Positions 1-10,930 of a stretch of 64,000 nt of DNA are shown in pieces; the first letter of the stretch is position 1, and each line of letters opens with the position of its first letter. Source of the DNA: Thozetella sp. PMI_491 (lineage: Eukaryota; Ascomycota; Sordariomycetes; Chaetosphaeriales; Chaetosphaeriaceae); assembly GCA_021432635.1 (NCBI GenBank), contig MU270017.1:1-64000 (forward strand). The letters run 5' to 3'. A program made the translations under genes and the position numbers. The notes beneath the pieces are model-generated. The model did not search any database. It was not told the origin of the DNA and saw nothing but the letters and a program-made list of their open reading frames with translations.

Positions 1-1469
1 CCCGCTCCCAGGTTCTCGCGAAGTGGGAAGGCATCGTCGGAATGGTCAAAGAGCCTGTTGATTCCGAGTACGAGTGGTGGGGTGTTTCTCTAGGTAGGAA
101 GGGGGGACGTGCTCCTTTGCCTGTCTTACCATTACTCCATCCCTAGGTCCCTGAGTTCCCGGGGAATACAGCGTTGGACGGAGCGAGCATACAGAAGCGG
201 ACAAGAATTTTCCATGGGCTTCCGACGGGGGATCGTTTGTGAAGCCTAGGTGCTGTGGACCCTGTCCCTCATGCTCAACTGCCATGCTGGATACCCCTCC
301 AACCCCCCCCTCCTCCTCCTCCTCCTCCTCCTCCCCCTCCCCAGTCCGGAGTGTGGCAACGAGCGGCGCCGGACGGCGAAGCTCTTTTGTCACCGTCTGT
401 GCCCTCACGATAAGGGAAGACGAAGGAGCCCAAGGGAACGACGTGTGCGAGCGCCGCTGAGAGCGAATGCCCTCTGCAGCGAACCTGGTCTGCCACGTCT
501 AGTTCCCGCACGGACAATTCATTCGTCCGCTCCCGTGGCCTTTGGCTGGGATGCTCGGCACCATCTATGCGCGGCGTAGAGTTGTGATGACATGCCCGTA
601 CCTGAGCGTCGATTCAGGAGGCGGGGTTAACCGCTGCGGGACGCTTCGCTTGCCGGAGCCGACGTATGACGAGGTAGGAGGTGGTGGTTAGTAGGCTCGG
701 TAGGGTGGTGTTTTGTGGTGGGTGGTATAGGGGACTTGGACGGCGGGCTGCAGCTGGCCCGGGCTGGCCTACAGTGACCTGCAGTGGCCTGCAGTGGAGG
801 GCGTTTTGCCCAGGTTTTGGTAGAATTTTAGTGTGACATGCTCCGCCACGCTCCGTACGAGCCCTGGCAAGTCTGGCTTGTCTGGGCCTGGCAAGGCCGG
901 GCCGTTGCCAGTGCAAGGGGTCGTGCCCCGCCCCAAGAGCACCAAGAGCACCAAGAGCACCGACCCATGCCGTCTCCACCCTTTTGCTTGTGAGCGAGTG
1001 AGACGCCCAGTTTGATCACCGCCGGGGTAGCTGCAGGCGAAGGTGCGAAGGTTGGGTGCCTGCAGAACCGACGCCGATGTGTTGGGGCTCGAGACGCCTG
1101 CCAAGCCCCATGGCAGGGAATCGTACAGGCGTGCCCCCGGAGAGGTGGAAGAGGGGGACGCGGGAGACGCGACGGGGGGGCACGGGGGGGTCGGGAGGGG
1201 GGGAAAGTTAACCTTAAAGATGATGTAGGTGCCAGTACATATGTTTGGTTTGGGCTATCAGATCTGCGAGTGCCGAGGGGATAGATAGACCGATCATCAC
1301 CCCACAGGATCACTCGTAGATCCAATGCAAACTCAAGCCCGCCGTGTTGCCATGCCGGGACGATAGCTTGCCCTCTGATGGACGAACAACGACAAAGGAC
1401 CCCGGCTAGCTGCCCGTTCGACTGGTGACAAGGCGAGACTGACTGAGCGGCGGACCGGGATACACCATA
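1..1469. other. gene-free 5' stretch
   Basis: I see no supportable gene here. The stretch contains a pyrimidine-rich microsatellite near 311-334, a small 9-bp tandem repeat (CCAAGAGCA, three copies, 933-959), and the promoter and leader of the membrane-protein gene that starts at 1470. Open frames on both strands are GC-driven and resemble no known family. Confidence 0.5.
311..334. repeat. (TCC)8 microsatellite
   Basis: Eight perfect TCC units follow a run of eight C bases and continue into imperfect CCCTCCCC. This is an ordinary polypurine/polypyrimidine microsatellite in non-coding DNA. Confidence 0.9.
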
Positions 1470-3140
1470 ATGGCCACCACAGCGTTGCACGCCGGCACCG
1501 CGCCGCTTGCTGCCCTCACCACCGTCTTCACGCCCACCTGCTCGACATCTTGGCTGTTGACCTCGACCAGGTTGCTCTCGCAGCACCCGCCCTTCCCGGG
1601 TGCAGGACCTCCAGGATGCGACCCGCCGAGCTGGGTCCAGAACCTCGACGGCCAAGGGTTCCAGTTCTACTCGCCGGCCATCTGCCCGGATGGCTTCAAT
1701 GTTGGGCCCAACTGCATCATCTCCACCCAGACCAAGGCCAACGAGGGCTTCCCCCCGATCGCGCCGGGCGAGACGGCCGCATGGTGCGTGCCAAGCGGCA
1801 TGAGCTGCACCGGTGATACCACCGACTTCCGGGGCGGCTTCTGGGGGCTCGTGCGGCCGGCGGCGCCGACCAACGCGCCCATAACGTACGGGCCCATCAT
1901 CCAGATTCGATGGGTGGACGCGGACCTGAGCAGGCTCGAGACGCACCCCCTGACACCCGGGCTGATTCTTGCCGGGGCGACCACGGCACCGGCTCCGGTC
2001 GAGACCACCCCGCCGCCGCCCCCTCCTACCACCGCAGCTGGTTTCACCACCGTCATCGGGGCGAGCACCTCCGTAGAGACACCCCCGGCCGCAGCAACCA
2101 CCACAACAAGCTCGCGCAACATCGCGACCACGAGCAAGAACAACATCAGTACCAACCAGCCGGAGTCTGCGACGAATAACAACAACGGAGACAACCAGGC
2201 GTCTCCCAACACGGAGACGGCGGTCGATCCGACGAGGACGGCAAACACAGGGCCTACCAACCAAGTTAATGGCAACGCATCTTCCGAGAGCGCTACCTCC
2301 ACAAGCGCCAGCGGCTCCGTAATCAACAGCGGAGACGCTCGTGCCAACACGGCCATCGTCGTGCTCCTGAGCGTGCTGGTAGCAGCCATCCTGGGCATCA
2401 TCGCCTTCGCCTTCCTCCGCAGGCGCAAGGCCGGACAGCCCTTGTTCCCACTGCCTCCCATGCCGGCAGCGGTGCGACTGCGCGTCAACCGCGGCCGGAC
2501 GTACCGATATTCCAATAGCATGCAGAGCTCGCGGCTGGTGCAGCATCGGTCGATCGACAGCTACGGCTCCATCGACACCGAGCTCGGCGCTGACCCTATA
2601 CCGGGAGTTGATTACCCCTCTATTCCTCCTATACCAGAAATGGCTGCTACCCCGGCCAGAGGCACCGCAGGCAACCCAGCAGAGCTCCCGGCAGAGGTGC
2701 CAGATGACGAGCCGCGAGGGCGATGGAGCTGGATGTCGCGGGTGTCTGGCATCTTCCCCTGGGTGTCGCGCCCTTCCACCCCCACGCCCTCCCAAGCACG
2801 GTCTCGTCCATCGTCGCGCTGGACGACGACAACGTCCTATACCGCCGACCGCAAGTCCTTTGGCTCTGAGAAGATCCCAGGCTTGCAGGTCCCTTTCCAG
2901 GTCAAGCCTGGCACGGCCAAGATCATTAGTATATACCGGAACCACCTGGTGGCGGACGAGCCGCCCCCGTTGCCGGAGAAGAACGCGTTGGGTTTGCAGG
3001 TTCCCCCGAACGCATGGGCTCGGCTCAGTGGCGGAAGTGCAGGGACCTTCGGAGGCAGAGCCTGGTCGCCGCTTTCTGACGCTGCGAGTGACCGAGGCCC
3101 GCCCAGTCCCAAGCCAAAACCGCCGGAGAAGGACAAGTAG
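1470..3140 (+). CDS. Ser/Thr/Pro-rich single-pass membrane protein
   Basis: This intronless gene encodes 556 aa. The first 100 residues form a Cys-containing globular segment with the pattern CDPPSW...CPDGFNVGPNC, typical of fungal surface proteins of unknown function. About 130 residues rich in Thr, Ser, Pro and Asn follow (probable O-glycosylated stalk), then one hydrophobic helix at about residues 294-316 ended by a stop-transfer cluster (FLRRRK). The cytoplasmic tail of about 240 residues is Pro/Ser/Arg-rich and looks disordered. No clear cleavable signal peptide is visible, so the topology is inferred. The layout resembles fungal wall sensors of the WSC/Mid2 kind, but I see no WSC domain. 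Function is unknown; a cell-surface sensor is possible. Confidence 0.8.
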   Translation: MATTALHAGTAPLAALTTVFTPTCSTSWLLTSTRLLSQHPPFPGAGPPGCDPPSWVQNLDGQGFQFYSPAICPDGFNVGPNCIISTQTKANEGFPPIAPGETAAWCVPSGMSCTGDTTDFRGGFWGLVRPAAPTNAPITYGPIIQIRWVDADLSRLETHPLTPGLILAGATTAPAPVETTPPPPPPTTAAGFTTVIGASTSVETPPAAATTTTSSRNIATTSKNNISTNQPESATNNNNGDNQASPNTETAVDPTRTANTGPTNQVNGNASSESATSTSASGSVINSGDARANTAIVVLLSVLVAAILGIIAFAFLRRRKAGQPLFPLPPMPAAVRLRVNRGRTYRYSNSMQSSRLVQHRSIDSYGSIDTELGADPIPGVDYPSIPPIPEMAATPARGTAGNPAELPAEVPDDEPRGRWSWMSRVSGIFPWVSRPSTPTPSQARSRPSSRWTTTTSYTADRKSFGSEKIPGLQVPFQVKPGTAKIISIYRNHLVADEPPPLPEKNALGLQVPPNAWARLSGGSAGTFGGRAWSPLSDAASDRGPPSPKPKPPEKDK

Positions 3141-3693
3141 AGGGAAGGTTGGCGACGAGGAAATGAAGAAATGAATATAGAGCTATATACCCCTGTTAAA
3201 TACACACCTTGAACTCTCACAGAAAAGCTAGATCAGATGACATGAGGTGACCGTAGTGCTCAATCGTCCCATATATTCCCCGTACTCCTGGCTTTCAGCG
3301 CAGCCAGGGGCTGGTTTATTGTAAGTGGGAGGCCCGAACACCAGACAACCCCCCCCCGGGTACGGCCCCGAATCTGGAAGTCGCGCCGGGAAGTTGGAGA
3401 GTAATAGGGGCTCAGATCAGACGGAGGACTCTCGTCTTGCAGATTCAATTTGGTTATGAGTATTGCTCGTTGCTTGTTTTCGTTGCGTCATGACATCGTG
3501 AGTACACTACCATCCTGCCACCCGCCGCCGGCCCAGCTTCGCCAATTCATCCGTGCGTTTTAGCTGAGCCCCGGACATCCCCCCACCCGGAAGTGATCAC
3601 AGCAAGCCCGATCATATGCATTTTAGTGTGACTGCCATAGCCAATTTGGTGCAATGCCTCATCCTAGCCTGCCGTAGCCAGATATGCAGGGGC
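3141..3693. other. convergent 3' intergenic region
   Basis: This stretch lies between two genes that end towards each other. It should hold both 3' UTRs. No other structure was seen. Confidence 0.5.
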
Positions 3694-3948
3694 CTAGGAC
3701 CGCTCTGTGAAGCCGGGCCCGGCCTTCACATCGCCGACTTTGCTCATCTGCAGCTGGTGCTTGTGCTCCTCCTTGCTCCAGCTCTGGCGGCGGTCGAAGG
3801 TAGGCCTCCAAGCCTCGGTCGTGCTCATGGCTCGCTGGGCGCTGGCCGTGCTGTGGGGAGTGGTGGGCGACACCGGCGACATCAGGTCCTTGGATAGGTC
3901 GTTCGTGTCGACCTTGATCGGGGCGGGGGTTTTGCTATCGCTCGACAT
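3694..3948 (-). CDS. small conserved fungal protein, 84 aa
   Basis: This short single-exon gene encodes 84 aa. I chose the ATG at 3948 because it sits in a strong CCACCATG context and begins the conserved-looking part; the open frame continues 48 codons upstream with no such character. The product is hydrophilic and Ser/Thr/Pro-rich, with a central RRQSWSKEEHKH segment that looks like a phosphorylation or docking motif, and it has no membrane segment. I recall similar short proteins in Pezizomycotina but no assigned function. The upstream region (3949-4100) is its promoter. Confidence 0.65.
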   Translation of the reverse strand: MSSDSKTPAPIKVDTNDLSKDLMSPVSPTTPHSTASAQRAMSTTEAWRPTFDRRQSWSKEEHKHQLQMSKVGDVKAGPGFTERS

Positions 3949-4908
3949 GGTGGTAAGAGATAGTCCGATAGAGCGGTGCCAAGGCGTTTTGGGAATTCTC
4001 GATCCAATTGGGCCGTGAGGGCGGGAGAAGGCGATAAGACAACAGGAGGGAGCAAGTGTCGGTAGCTGGGCAGCTTCGAGAGGTGAACCCAAGTTGACGA
4101 GTGAAAGGTGGCTCTTTTTGCGAGGTTGTCCCGAGAAGTGCTACTTTTTTAGTTGTCGGAGGTTCAACGGAAGAGAGAAGCTATGTGGGAAGCTCCCGTG
4201 GAGTCTTATATCTCCTGCCTGCCGATCTCGACCTCTCATTGCACCGGGTAGTCGCCACTGACGAAAGCAACCAAACTGCGAGCTATGCAGCGAGGCGGGG
4301 TAGCTTCACCTTAGCTTGCGGGAGGGGACCCCTGCGGAGCTTCCCATCCGGGCCCAGCGCCCTCGAGTAGGAGACGGTGCCTACCAACTAGCCTTTCTTT
4401 ATCCGTAATGGTCTGTCTTACTGTCAGACCTAGATCGGGCCGGTGGGCAGGACCGGCGGGGATTGAATGGTCTAGTTCCTGGATACATCCGATAGCTTAG
4501 ATACGGGCACGTGGGAGGAACATGCGTGTGAGACGAATAGCCACTCGATATCATGAAGCTTCTGCATGCCCTGCTTGCAAGCCTACACTAGGGTCTAATC
4601 CTTCACTACCTAGGAGGGGACTACCTAAGAGGGGGAGAATCATGCTGAATGCTTATAATACATGTATTGTGTTTCATTCCAGGCATCCAATGCAATAGAA
4701 CAAAAAGAGGGAGAAGCGAAGAGGCGCTGGAATAACAATGCTTGGGATATCGCTTGCGCCGTCATGATGCTATCCTCATGTACGCCACGCCCATGAGCTC
4801 ATACCGAAGGAAACAGTGAAAATGAAGCAAGTACTGAGGGAGTGAAGATGATTCTCGCCTCAAGGCTAGGAAAATACCAAGAAAGCGGCGAAGCCAAGCC
4901 GCTCAGTA
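3949..4908. other. intergenic region, promoter plus downstream 3' end
   Basis: It contains the promoter of the 84-aa gene and the 3' side of the HEPDGKY-repeat gene, both on the minus strand. No further gene is supported. Confidence 0.5.
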
Positions 4909-7900
4909 TCAAAGGCCTTTGGGTCCTCGACCATCGGACCCCCCGGTCTTGAAGTAGTCACGCACAACGCCGACCGAGTACATCACACCTCCGAGGAAGA
5001 CGGCTCCGACTGTCACTCTCCTGAAAAAGCCGGGCCTCTTCGGTTCATTCTCGGACCACCTCTTTTCGCCGCTAAAGACAGGCTCCTCACGGCGAACATC
5101 GATCCCTGAGGCGAAACGAGGGGTGGCGGAACTGGGGAGTTGGTCATAGTTGACGAAGCCGGTCGGGCTCGCATATCGCGCTGCCGCGACAGGAGGGAGA
5201 TAGTCTGGCTGCCCTCCCGTCATATCAATGGGATTGATAGGGGCTATGTCCGGGGTGGGTTCAGCGGCGTCCTTAGAGGCTACCCGGTGGTGCTCGCTCG
5301 CCGTAGCAGACCGAACCTTGCGGAAGATGAGCACGTCACCACTGCCTGACACGATCTCGAAGCCTTCGGCCTGGAGAGGCGCGAAATGCGGGAAGAACTT
5401 GGCAGGGTTGGAGAGCCGGAGAATGACCTCAGCCGGGGACAGGGGAGTCGCTTGGTCAGGAACAACAGAGCTAGTCTCGGCAACATCGATGACCTGCATG
5501 GTCCGGTCGTATGCAAGGATCTTGTACAATATCGGCTCAGGGGAGGTCTCAGGCTGGGACGCAGAAGATGTCGACTCCAGTTCCGCCACCACAGGCTTGG
5601 CCTTGTAATAATGCTTCACCAATGCCGGCCAGGTAGACTGGTCACCGATCTCTTCAACATACGAAGTTTGCAGGCCTTGAGGTTCGTGAGAGTAGGGGTC
5701 GTACTGGAGCAGCTGCCTTTCGCTAAGGCTTAGGGGCGAGCGCCGTTGCGATTGGCGATCTAGGGCGGTTTGTAGCGGCCGCCTCGTCGCGATGGCCGAG
5801 GCGTCGTCCACGTACGTTTCTTGTTCCCTAGGCCGAGCCTCTCGTTCCATGTCGCCAGGTAGAAGTGTCTCCGATGGCAGACTGTCTGTGCTCCAGGTAC
5901 GGGCGAAATCCTCGGGGAAGTCTCGAATGTAGCTGCCGGTTAGTGACCTGCTGTCTTGTTCGTCCTCCCATTGTTTGGTCTGGTTTCGAAGTTCCTTGAC
6001 GACAGCCGCTGCTTTCGAGTCTTCCGAATCCGACTCTGCAGCGATGCGGGCCATGATCGACTCGAGCATCTCGCGGTAGTTTGTTTTCCGCTGAAGCTCA
6101 GACGCTGGAGCATCAGTCGACCGCCCCTTGGGGAAATCCGGGACGGCTTGGCTCGCCTCCGGCGCTGCCGGGTTAGAGTGATTTTCTGTGGGTTCGGTTA
6201 ATGGGGATCCTTGGGGTTCGTAATGGCGGACTGCACCGTACTTGGGGCGCCCGGCAGCCTCCTTTCCTGGGGCGGGAGAGGGGGGCTCGGCGTTGGAGGA
6301 GGCTGTGGCTGCCTGGGCGGCATATTTTCCGTTAGGCTCGTGGCTGCGGAAGGCACCATAATTGTCCAGATCTTGCGGTACCTCCTCGGGCTGGTGGTTC
6401 ATCGCGTACTTGCCATCCGGCTCATGGCTGAGGAAGGCGCCCTTGTATGTTCCGAGCTCAGCTTGATCGATGTTGGGCCCCTCCTCTTCCTCGGCGGCAT
6501 ACTTGCCGTCGGGCTCGTGGCTCCGGAATGCTTTGTACCCTGAGAGCTCTTGTTTGTCCGCCTCGGGTTTCTGGTAGCTCTCGGCATACTTGCCGTCCGG
6601 CTCATGGCTGCGGTAGGCCTTGTAGGAGCCAAGCTCTCCGTTGTCGACCTTGGGCTTGACGTGGGTGGCTGCGTACTTGCCGTCCGGCTCGTGACTCCGG
6701 AACGCCCCGTACCCTGTAAGGTCCTTGGGCTGCTTCGGCTCGACGTAGCTCGCCGCATACTTCCCATCGGGCTCATGACTGCGATACGCAGTGTACTTGT
6801 GGAGGTCCTCGTATTCCTCAGTGGCATTTTGCACATCCCGGACCTTGTACATGCCATCCGGCTCGTGCGCCCTGTAAGCACCGTACTTGTGGAGATCATC
6901 GTACTCCTGCGTGGGATCCCGCACGTCCCGGACTTTGTACATGCCGTCCGGCTCATGCGCGCGGACAGGTCCGTACTTGTGCAGGTCCTCGTACTGCTGC
7001 GTAGGGTCCTCGTCAACAAGGTCTTTGTGCGCCTCGGCCTCTCGCGCCTTGAGGCATGGGTCTTGCTGGAGGTGAACCAGTTCTTCGGGCTGAACCGCGA
7101 CCGCCTCGATCTTGTACTTCCCGTCAGGCTCGTGTGCCCGGAAGGCCTTGTATGTATGCAGATCGTCATACTCCTGGGTCGGATCTTGGACATCGCGGAC
7201 CTTGTACTTTCCATCCGGCTCGTGCGCCCGGACTGCGTTGTACTTGTGCAGATCGGCGTATTCTTCGACCGGATCTTGCACCGCCTCGACCTTGTACTTG
7301 CCATCGGGTTCGTGCGCCCGGATGGCGCCGTATTTGTTAAGGTCTTCGTATTCTTGGGTGGGATCTTCGACAGCGAGCGTCTTGTATTTCCCATCAGGCT
7401 CGTGGGCTCGGACGGCCGTGTATTTGTCCAGATCTTCGTACTCTTCCGCAGGGTCGACGACGGACTGGGGCTTGTACTTTCCATCGGGTTCGTGCGCCTT
7501 GACAGCACCGTACTTATCGAGGTCTTCGTACTCAATAGCCGCCGCCTGGGCAGCCTGTGGCTTGTATTTGCCGTCTGGCTCGTGCGCCCGGACGGCGTTG
7601 TAGTCACCCAGGTCCTCGTAAGAAGGCTCCGTGGGCGGGGCAGCCGCGGCGTCGGCCTGAGATTCGTTGTGCATCACAGGCTTGTACTTGTCGAGGTCAG
7701 CTGGTGGCTGCTCTTGTTGCCAAAATGCGATCGAGCTTCCGGCCGACGAGATGATGCCGTCATTTCTATGCCATGAGACCCCACGGTAGCTCCAGTCGGG
7801 CGTGCTCTGCGTCACAGTCTCTTGCGGAGCCTTGGCGGAGGCAGGGTCCCATGGTTCAGCGTCAATTTGCACTTGATCATACTTGGCGAGCTCGGCTTCC

Positions 7901-8478
7901 GGAGGTGCGCCGTCGTAGAAGATGGGGGACTGTGGCTTCCCGACAGCTGAAACGAACTGCGAGCGGTAGGATTTGAAAGTCTGGACCGGGATATCGACAC
8001 CGCCATATGTGCTCCTAGGCACCTTGCGGTTGGTGATTGGGTCGATGATGTAATCGGGCAATTCGGCTTCCTTCTCGCCAAAGAGCAGGTGCTCCATGGG
8101 GCTGCGTTCGACATCCTCAATGTTCTGCCCCGGGCGGACCCCTTGTGGGTTGTCCTGGCATGACCGGACGGTATCGGCATTGGCATAGCGACCACCGTGG
8201 ATCCCGGCCCTTCCCCCGATGGCCCAGTAGTTGTGAACAGGGCCCTTCGGTGCCGCCTTGGCACCATCAGCTGCGGGGCTCGCGCTCGTGGATTCGATGT
8301 ATTTGTAGCGGAAGCTCCGCCGACGGCCACAGGCTTCCCGTGGGGGTTCGGAATCCAGAGACCAGACTCGGCGAAAACCGAACCGGAAACCTCGGGTCTG
8401 CTGCGTGGCCAGGGCTACTGAAGCCGCCCGGGCACATTGCGCCCTGTAGGAGATTTGGGAGGCGGTTGTTAACGACAT
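4909..8478 (-). CDS. probable mitochondrial HEPDGKY-repeat protein
   Basis: This uninterrupted reading frame encodes 1189 aa from the ATG at 8478. The N-terminus is rich in Arg, Ser and Ala and lacks acidic residues for about 50 positions (SYRAQCARAASVALATQQTR), as expected for a mitochondrial presequence. Residues about 90-240 form a conserved-looking unique region. The centre carries 14 clear copies of a motif of the form DLxKYxAxRAHEPDGKY spaced at 25-50 residues, plus two decayed copies (YEPQG, HEPQG). A hydrophobic helix at about 1155-1173, followed by a short charged tail, suggests a C-terminal inner-membrane anchor. I do not recognise the family; no enzyme motif is visible. A structural or scaffold role at the mitochondrial membrane is inference. 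Acidic linkers between repeats, such as VQDPTQEYED, are also conserved. Confidence 0.85.
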   Translation of the reverse strand: MSLTTASQISYRAQCARAASVALATQQTRGFRFGFRRVWSLDSEPPREACGRRRSFRYKYIESTSASPAADGAKAAPKGPVHNYWAIGGRAGIHGGRYANADTVRSCQDNPQGVRPGQNIEDVERSPMEHLLFGEKEAELPDYIIDPITNRKVPRSTYGGVDIPVQTFKSYRSQFVSAVGKPQSPIFYDGAPPEAELAKYDQVQIDAEPWDPASAKAPQETVTQSTPDWSYRGVSWHRNDGIISSAGSSIAFWQQEQPPADLDKYKPVMHNESQADAAAAPPTEPSYEDLGDYNAVRAHEPDGKYKPQAAQAAAIEYEDLDKYGAVKAHEPDGKYKPQSVVDPAEEYEDLDKYTAVRAHEPDGKYKTLAVEDPTQEYEDLNKYGAIRAHEPDGKYKVEAVQDPVEEYADLHKYNAVRAHEPDGKYKVRDVQDPTQEYDDLHTYKAFRAHEPDGKYKIEAVAVQPEELVHLQQDPCLKAREAEAHKDLVDEDPTQQYEDLHKYGPVRAHEPDGMYKVRDVRDPTQEYDDLHKYGAYRAHEPDGMYKVRDVQNATEEYEDLHKYTAYRSHEPDGKYAASYVEPKQPKDLTGYGAFRSHEPDGKYAATHVKPKVDNGELGSYKAYRSHEPDGKYAESYQKPEADKQELSGYKAFRSHEPDGKYAAEEEEGPNIDQAELGTYKGAFLSHEPDGKYAMNHQPEEVPQDLDNYGAFRSHEPNGKYAAQAATASSNAEPPSPAPGKEAAGRPKYGAVRHYEPQGSPLTEPTENHSNPAAPEASQAVPDFPKGRSTDAPASELQRKTNYREMLESIMARIAAESDSEDSKAAAVVKELRNQTKQWEDEQDSRSLTGSYIRDFPEDFARTWSTDSLPSETLLPGDMEREARPREQETYVDDASAIATRRPLQTALDRQSQRRSPLSLSERQLLQYDPYSHEPQGLQTSYVEEIGDQSTWPALVKHYYKAKPVVAELESTSSASQPETSPEPILYKILAYDRTMQVIDVAETSSVVPDQATPLSPAEVILRLSNPAKFFPHFAPLQAEGFEIVSGSGDVLIFRKVRSATASEHHRVASKDAAEPTPDIAPINPIDMTGGQPDYLPPVAAARYASPTGFVNYDQLPSSATPRFASGIDVRREEPVFSGEKRWSENEPKRPGFFRRVTVGAVFLGGVMYSVGVVRDYFKTGGSDGRGPKGL
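6200..7620 (-). repeat. coding repeat array (HEPDGKY units)
   Basis: DNA encoding the 14-16 repeats of the probable mitochondrial protein. Two forms occur in blocks. The N-terminal copies read (V/I)RAHEPDGKYK; the C-terminal copies read (F/Y)RSHEPDGKYA. Two adjacent copies carry Met for Lys (HEPDGMYK). The blocks point to local duplications within the gene. The three frames on the opposite strand also stay open here, as expected for a repetitive, codon-biased sequence. Confidence 0.9.
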
Positions 8479-10930
8479 GGCTTCAGTGCTAAGAAGATTC
8501 TCGGTAGCATGCAATGCGCGTGGCTACCTGGAGATCTTTGGCGTCGTTAGCCTATGCATACGAAGAAGGGCGTAGACAGCACGCGAGACAGGTTCGGCGG
8601 AATACCCGAGGAGCACGCGAGGGGCCACAACAGCGGGCACGGCAATTAAGGTGCAACTGAGGGAAGGGCTGGGAATTCAGGATTGAGTTTATCGCGTGTA
8701 GCAAGCTTGCCAGGCACCACGGGACCTCAGACCTGTCCAGAGAGGAAAGGGGCCGGGTACGGTCGGGGACCTACGATATGAAGGAGCATCGATCCACCAT
8801 GGGACGAGGTGGTCATGAAAGCCCTTTGACGTATATGGGAGGGGTCGGCCCGCTGGGTGGTGCGTCGCCAATAGTGAAGCGGGAATACCGTGGTCGGCTG
8901 CGAGGAGCACCGGGCGGAATGACTTGCTGTATGGATTCACTTGGACGGGAGAAGGGAAGGGGAGGAGGAGCATCGGTTGCCCGCGACAGCCTGTTGGAGG
9001 ATGTTCTATCGAGAAGGGGGGGAAGGGCGCGCTCCAGCCGGCCACTGGCTCGGGACCCCAAGCGGCCAAGCCTGGGAAAGGAAGCGACCTTCTCTACCTT
9101 GGCTCTGCCTGGCCCTCTCCGGGCAGTGATAGACAGACGCTGGAAGCGCAGGTGGAGCGCGGTACATCGGAGCAGCCAGTCAGCACACCGCTCGACGCCC
9201 CGATGCGGGGTAATAGCCAGCGCGATAAGCCTGAAACCCCCGAGAGCAGCCGAAGAGGACAACGCTTGAACTCTCGCTAAATTGAAGCCGAGCACCAGCC
9301 GGTAGAGCGGTACTTGGTTCCCCACGATTTGCCTGGTAGATACAAAGCTGCTCCAAGCCTCAGCTCCCCCAATTACGGGGGCTGATAGGGCGTCAGCTTG
9401 GGAGAGCGAGCAGGGCTGGCCGTACTTCGCTATCGGGGCGGCCAGAATCCCGAGTATCCCTAGGTATTGCCACCGGGGACGTATACGGGGAGACACCCTG
9501 CACTTCCCCCCATGTCCCCCCCAGTTCTCCTCAAAAGTGCTCTTCTCTTGTTGGCCGAGGCTGCCTTGGCTGCCCAAGACATGTCCCGCATGCGGTAGGT
9601 GGGACAACCCGTGCCAATTGAACAGGCTGTCCCGTCTCGCTCCCTCCTGCCCTCTCCAACAGCGGAGCCTCGGGCCTTTCGTGTCGCGCTGGCGTCCAGG
9701 AATGCAATTGACTTTCTGCTTGCTCTGGACGCCGTGGGGAAGTCAACAAGCAGGCCGACCGGTACTGACTTAGCAGAAGGGACTATAAGATCGACTGGCG
9801 CAACGGGCGAAAACAGGCTCACGTGTGAGGCGTTCCCTGCTGGCTACGTCATTCTCGCTCGTGATCCTAACCAGTGCCAGGCCAGGCTTGCCAGGGGCCA
9901 TCGGACGGTGGACCCCTCGAACGTCTGGGCGAGCCAGCCCCTCAGCGGGTTGGCGGGGGCTAGACTGTGAAGAGAGAGAGTCCCTGCAGCGAATCCGCGT
10001 TTTCTATTATTACTCGGGTCGAAGGGGAACGAACTGGCGTCGGAGAGCGAGGCACCTCTAATTATTGGACAGAAAGAAGGCAAATCCAAATCTGCATAAA
10101 GGAAGCGCTGCCAGATGAGTCAGTTCGCCACGGATCCTAATTCCGGCGGCATACACGTCCTAGAGGATTCTATGCCCTCCAGGGTCAGCATCACCGGCTG
10201 CCCAGACCCCGGACGTAGGAGCTGTTTCCAAGTGGCTGAGACCATGAACTGGAAACCGCCAGTGGTGCCACTCAAGTCAAGGCTGGCCTGCCCCTTTGCT
10301 TATCGTGGACAAAGGGCAATGGGACGATGTTGAAGCCATGTGCGTGGACTCCAGACCCTGCACTCTATAGGCAAGAACGAGGTAAACAGCAGCAGCACTA
10401 AGGAGTGATGTGCGCCTCTTGTTTGCTTACCCTTTCGTTGATGCTTCGGCTTCGTACAGCCTCACTAGGGTGGGTGCCTCTCCAGCTCTGCCGGTGACTC
10501 AGGCCGTCTACCAAGGCCAAAACGACAGAGATAGGGGAGTGGCGATCAAAGACGGGCTAGATTTCTTCGGGATTTCCATGTGGAACAATTTAATCGTTTT
10601 CCTTCTCTTGAAGAGAAAAGATATCCGCAACGTTTGCATTCGCAGCTTCTTTGTTCTCGCTCGTCAATCATCAATCAGGGTACTGTAGCCTGCCTGGCCC
10701 ACATATCGCGGATGCTCCCTCCCTCAGCGTTTGGTGGACTGTGTGTGCATGCATTGCCCCGCATCACGTGCTTGAGATAAAGATTGATTACTGCGTAATC
10801 GCAGCTGCCCCGCCAAACGCCAGCAGCAATAGCTCTTTCGAGGGGTATCTAGGTAGAGAGTATCACGCATCACAGGCGAGCGCCGCCGGGTTCTGCACAA
10901 AGCACCACAAGATCCGACGCACAGCCCGCA
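8479..10930. other. 2.45-kb divergent intergenic region
   Basis: This long spacer separates the minus-strand repeat-protein gene from the plus-strand listerin gene. Several open frames of up to 264 codons exist on both strands, but none shows a recognisable domain, a convincing start or splice signals. I treat it as two promoters with no supported gene. Confidence 0.5.

Noticed and set aside
828-2945. 705-codon open frame on the minus strand opposite the membrane-protein gene
   Set aside because: It reads as Arg/Gly-rich sequence without any domain, and is the antisense shadow of a GC-rich coding region on the plus strand that has a membrane helix and good start.
6399-7776. Long open frames on both strands over the HEPDGKY repeats
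   Set aside because: They are produced by the repetitive codons of the real gene in other frames; their composition (Arg/Ser/Thr or Val/Leu/Arg repeats) is not protein-like.
8479-8514. Upstream extension of the repeat protein to a TTG codon at 8514
   Set aside because: TTG is not an expected nuclear start here, and the ATG at 8478 begins a presequence-like N-terminus.
8813-9607. 264-codon open frame on the minus strand between two genes
   Set aside because: No domain, no membrane or signal features and no splice support; similar-length chance frames occur around it on the other strand.
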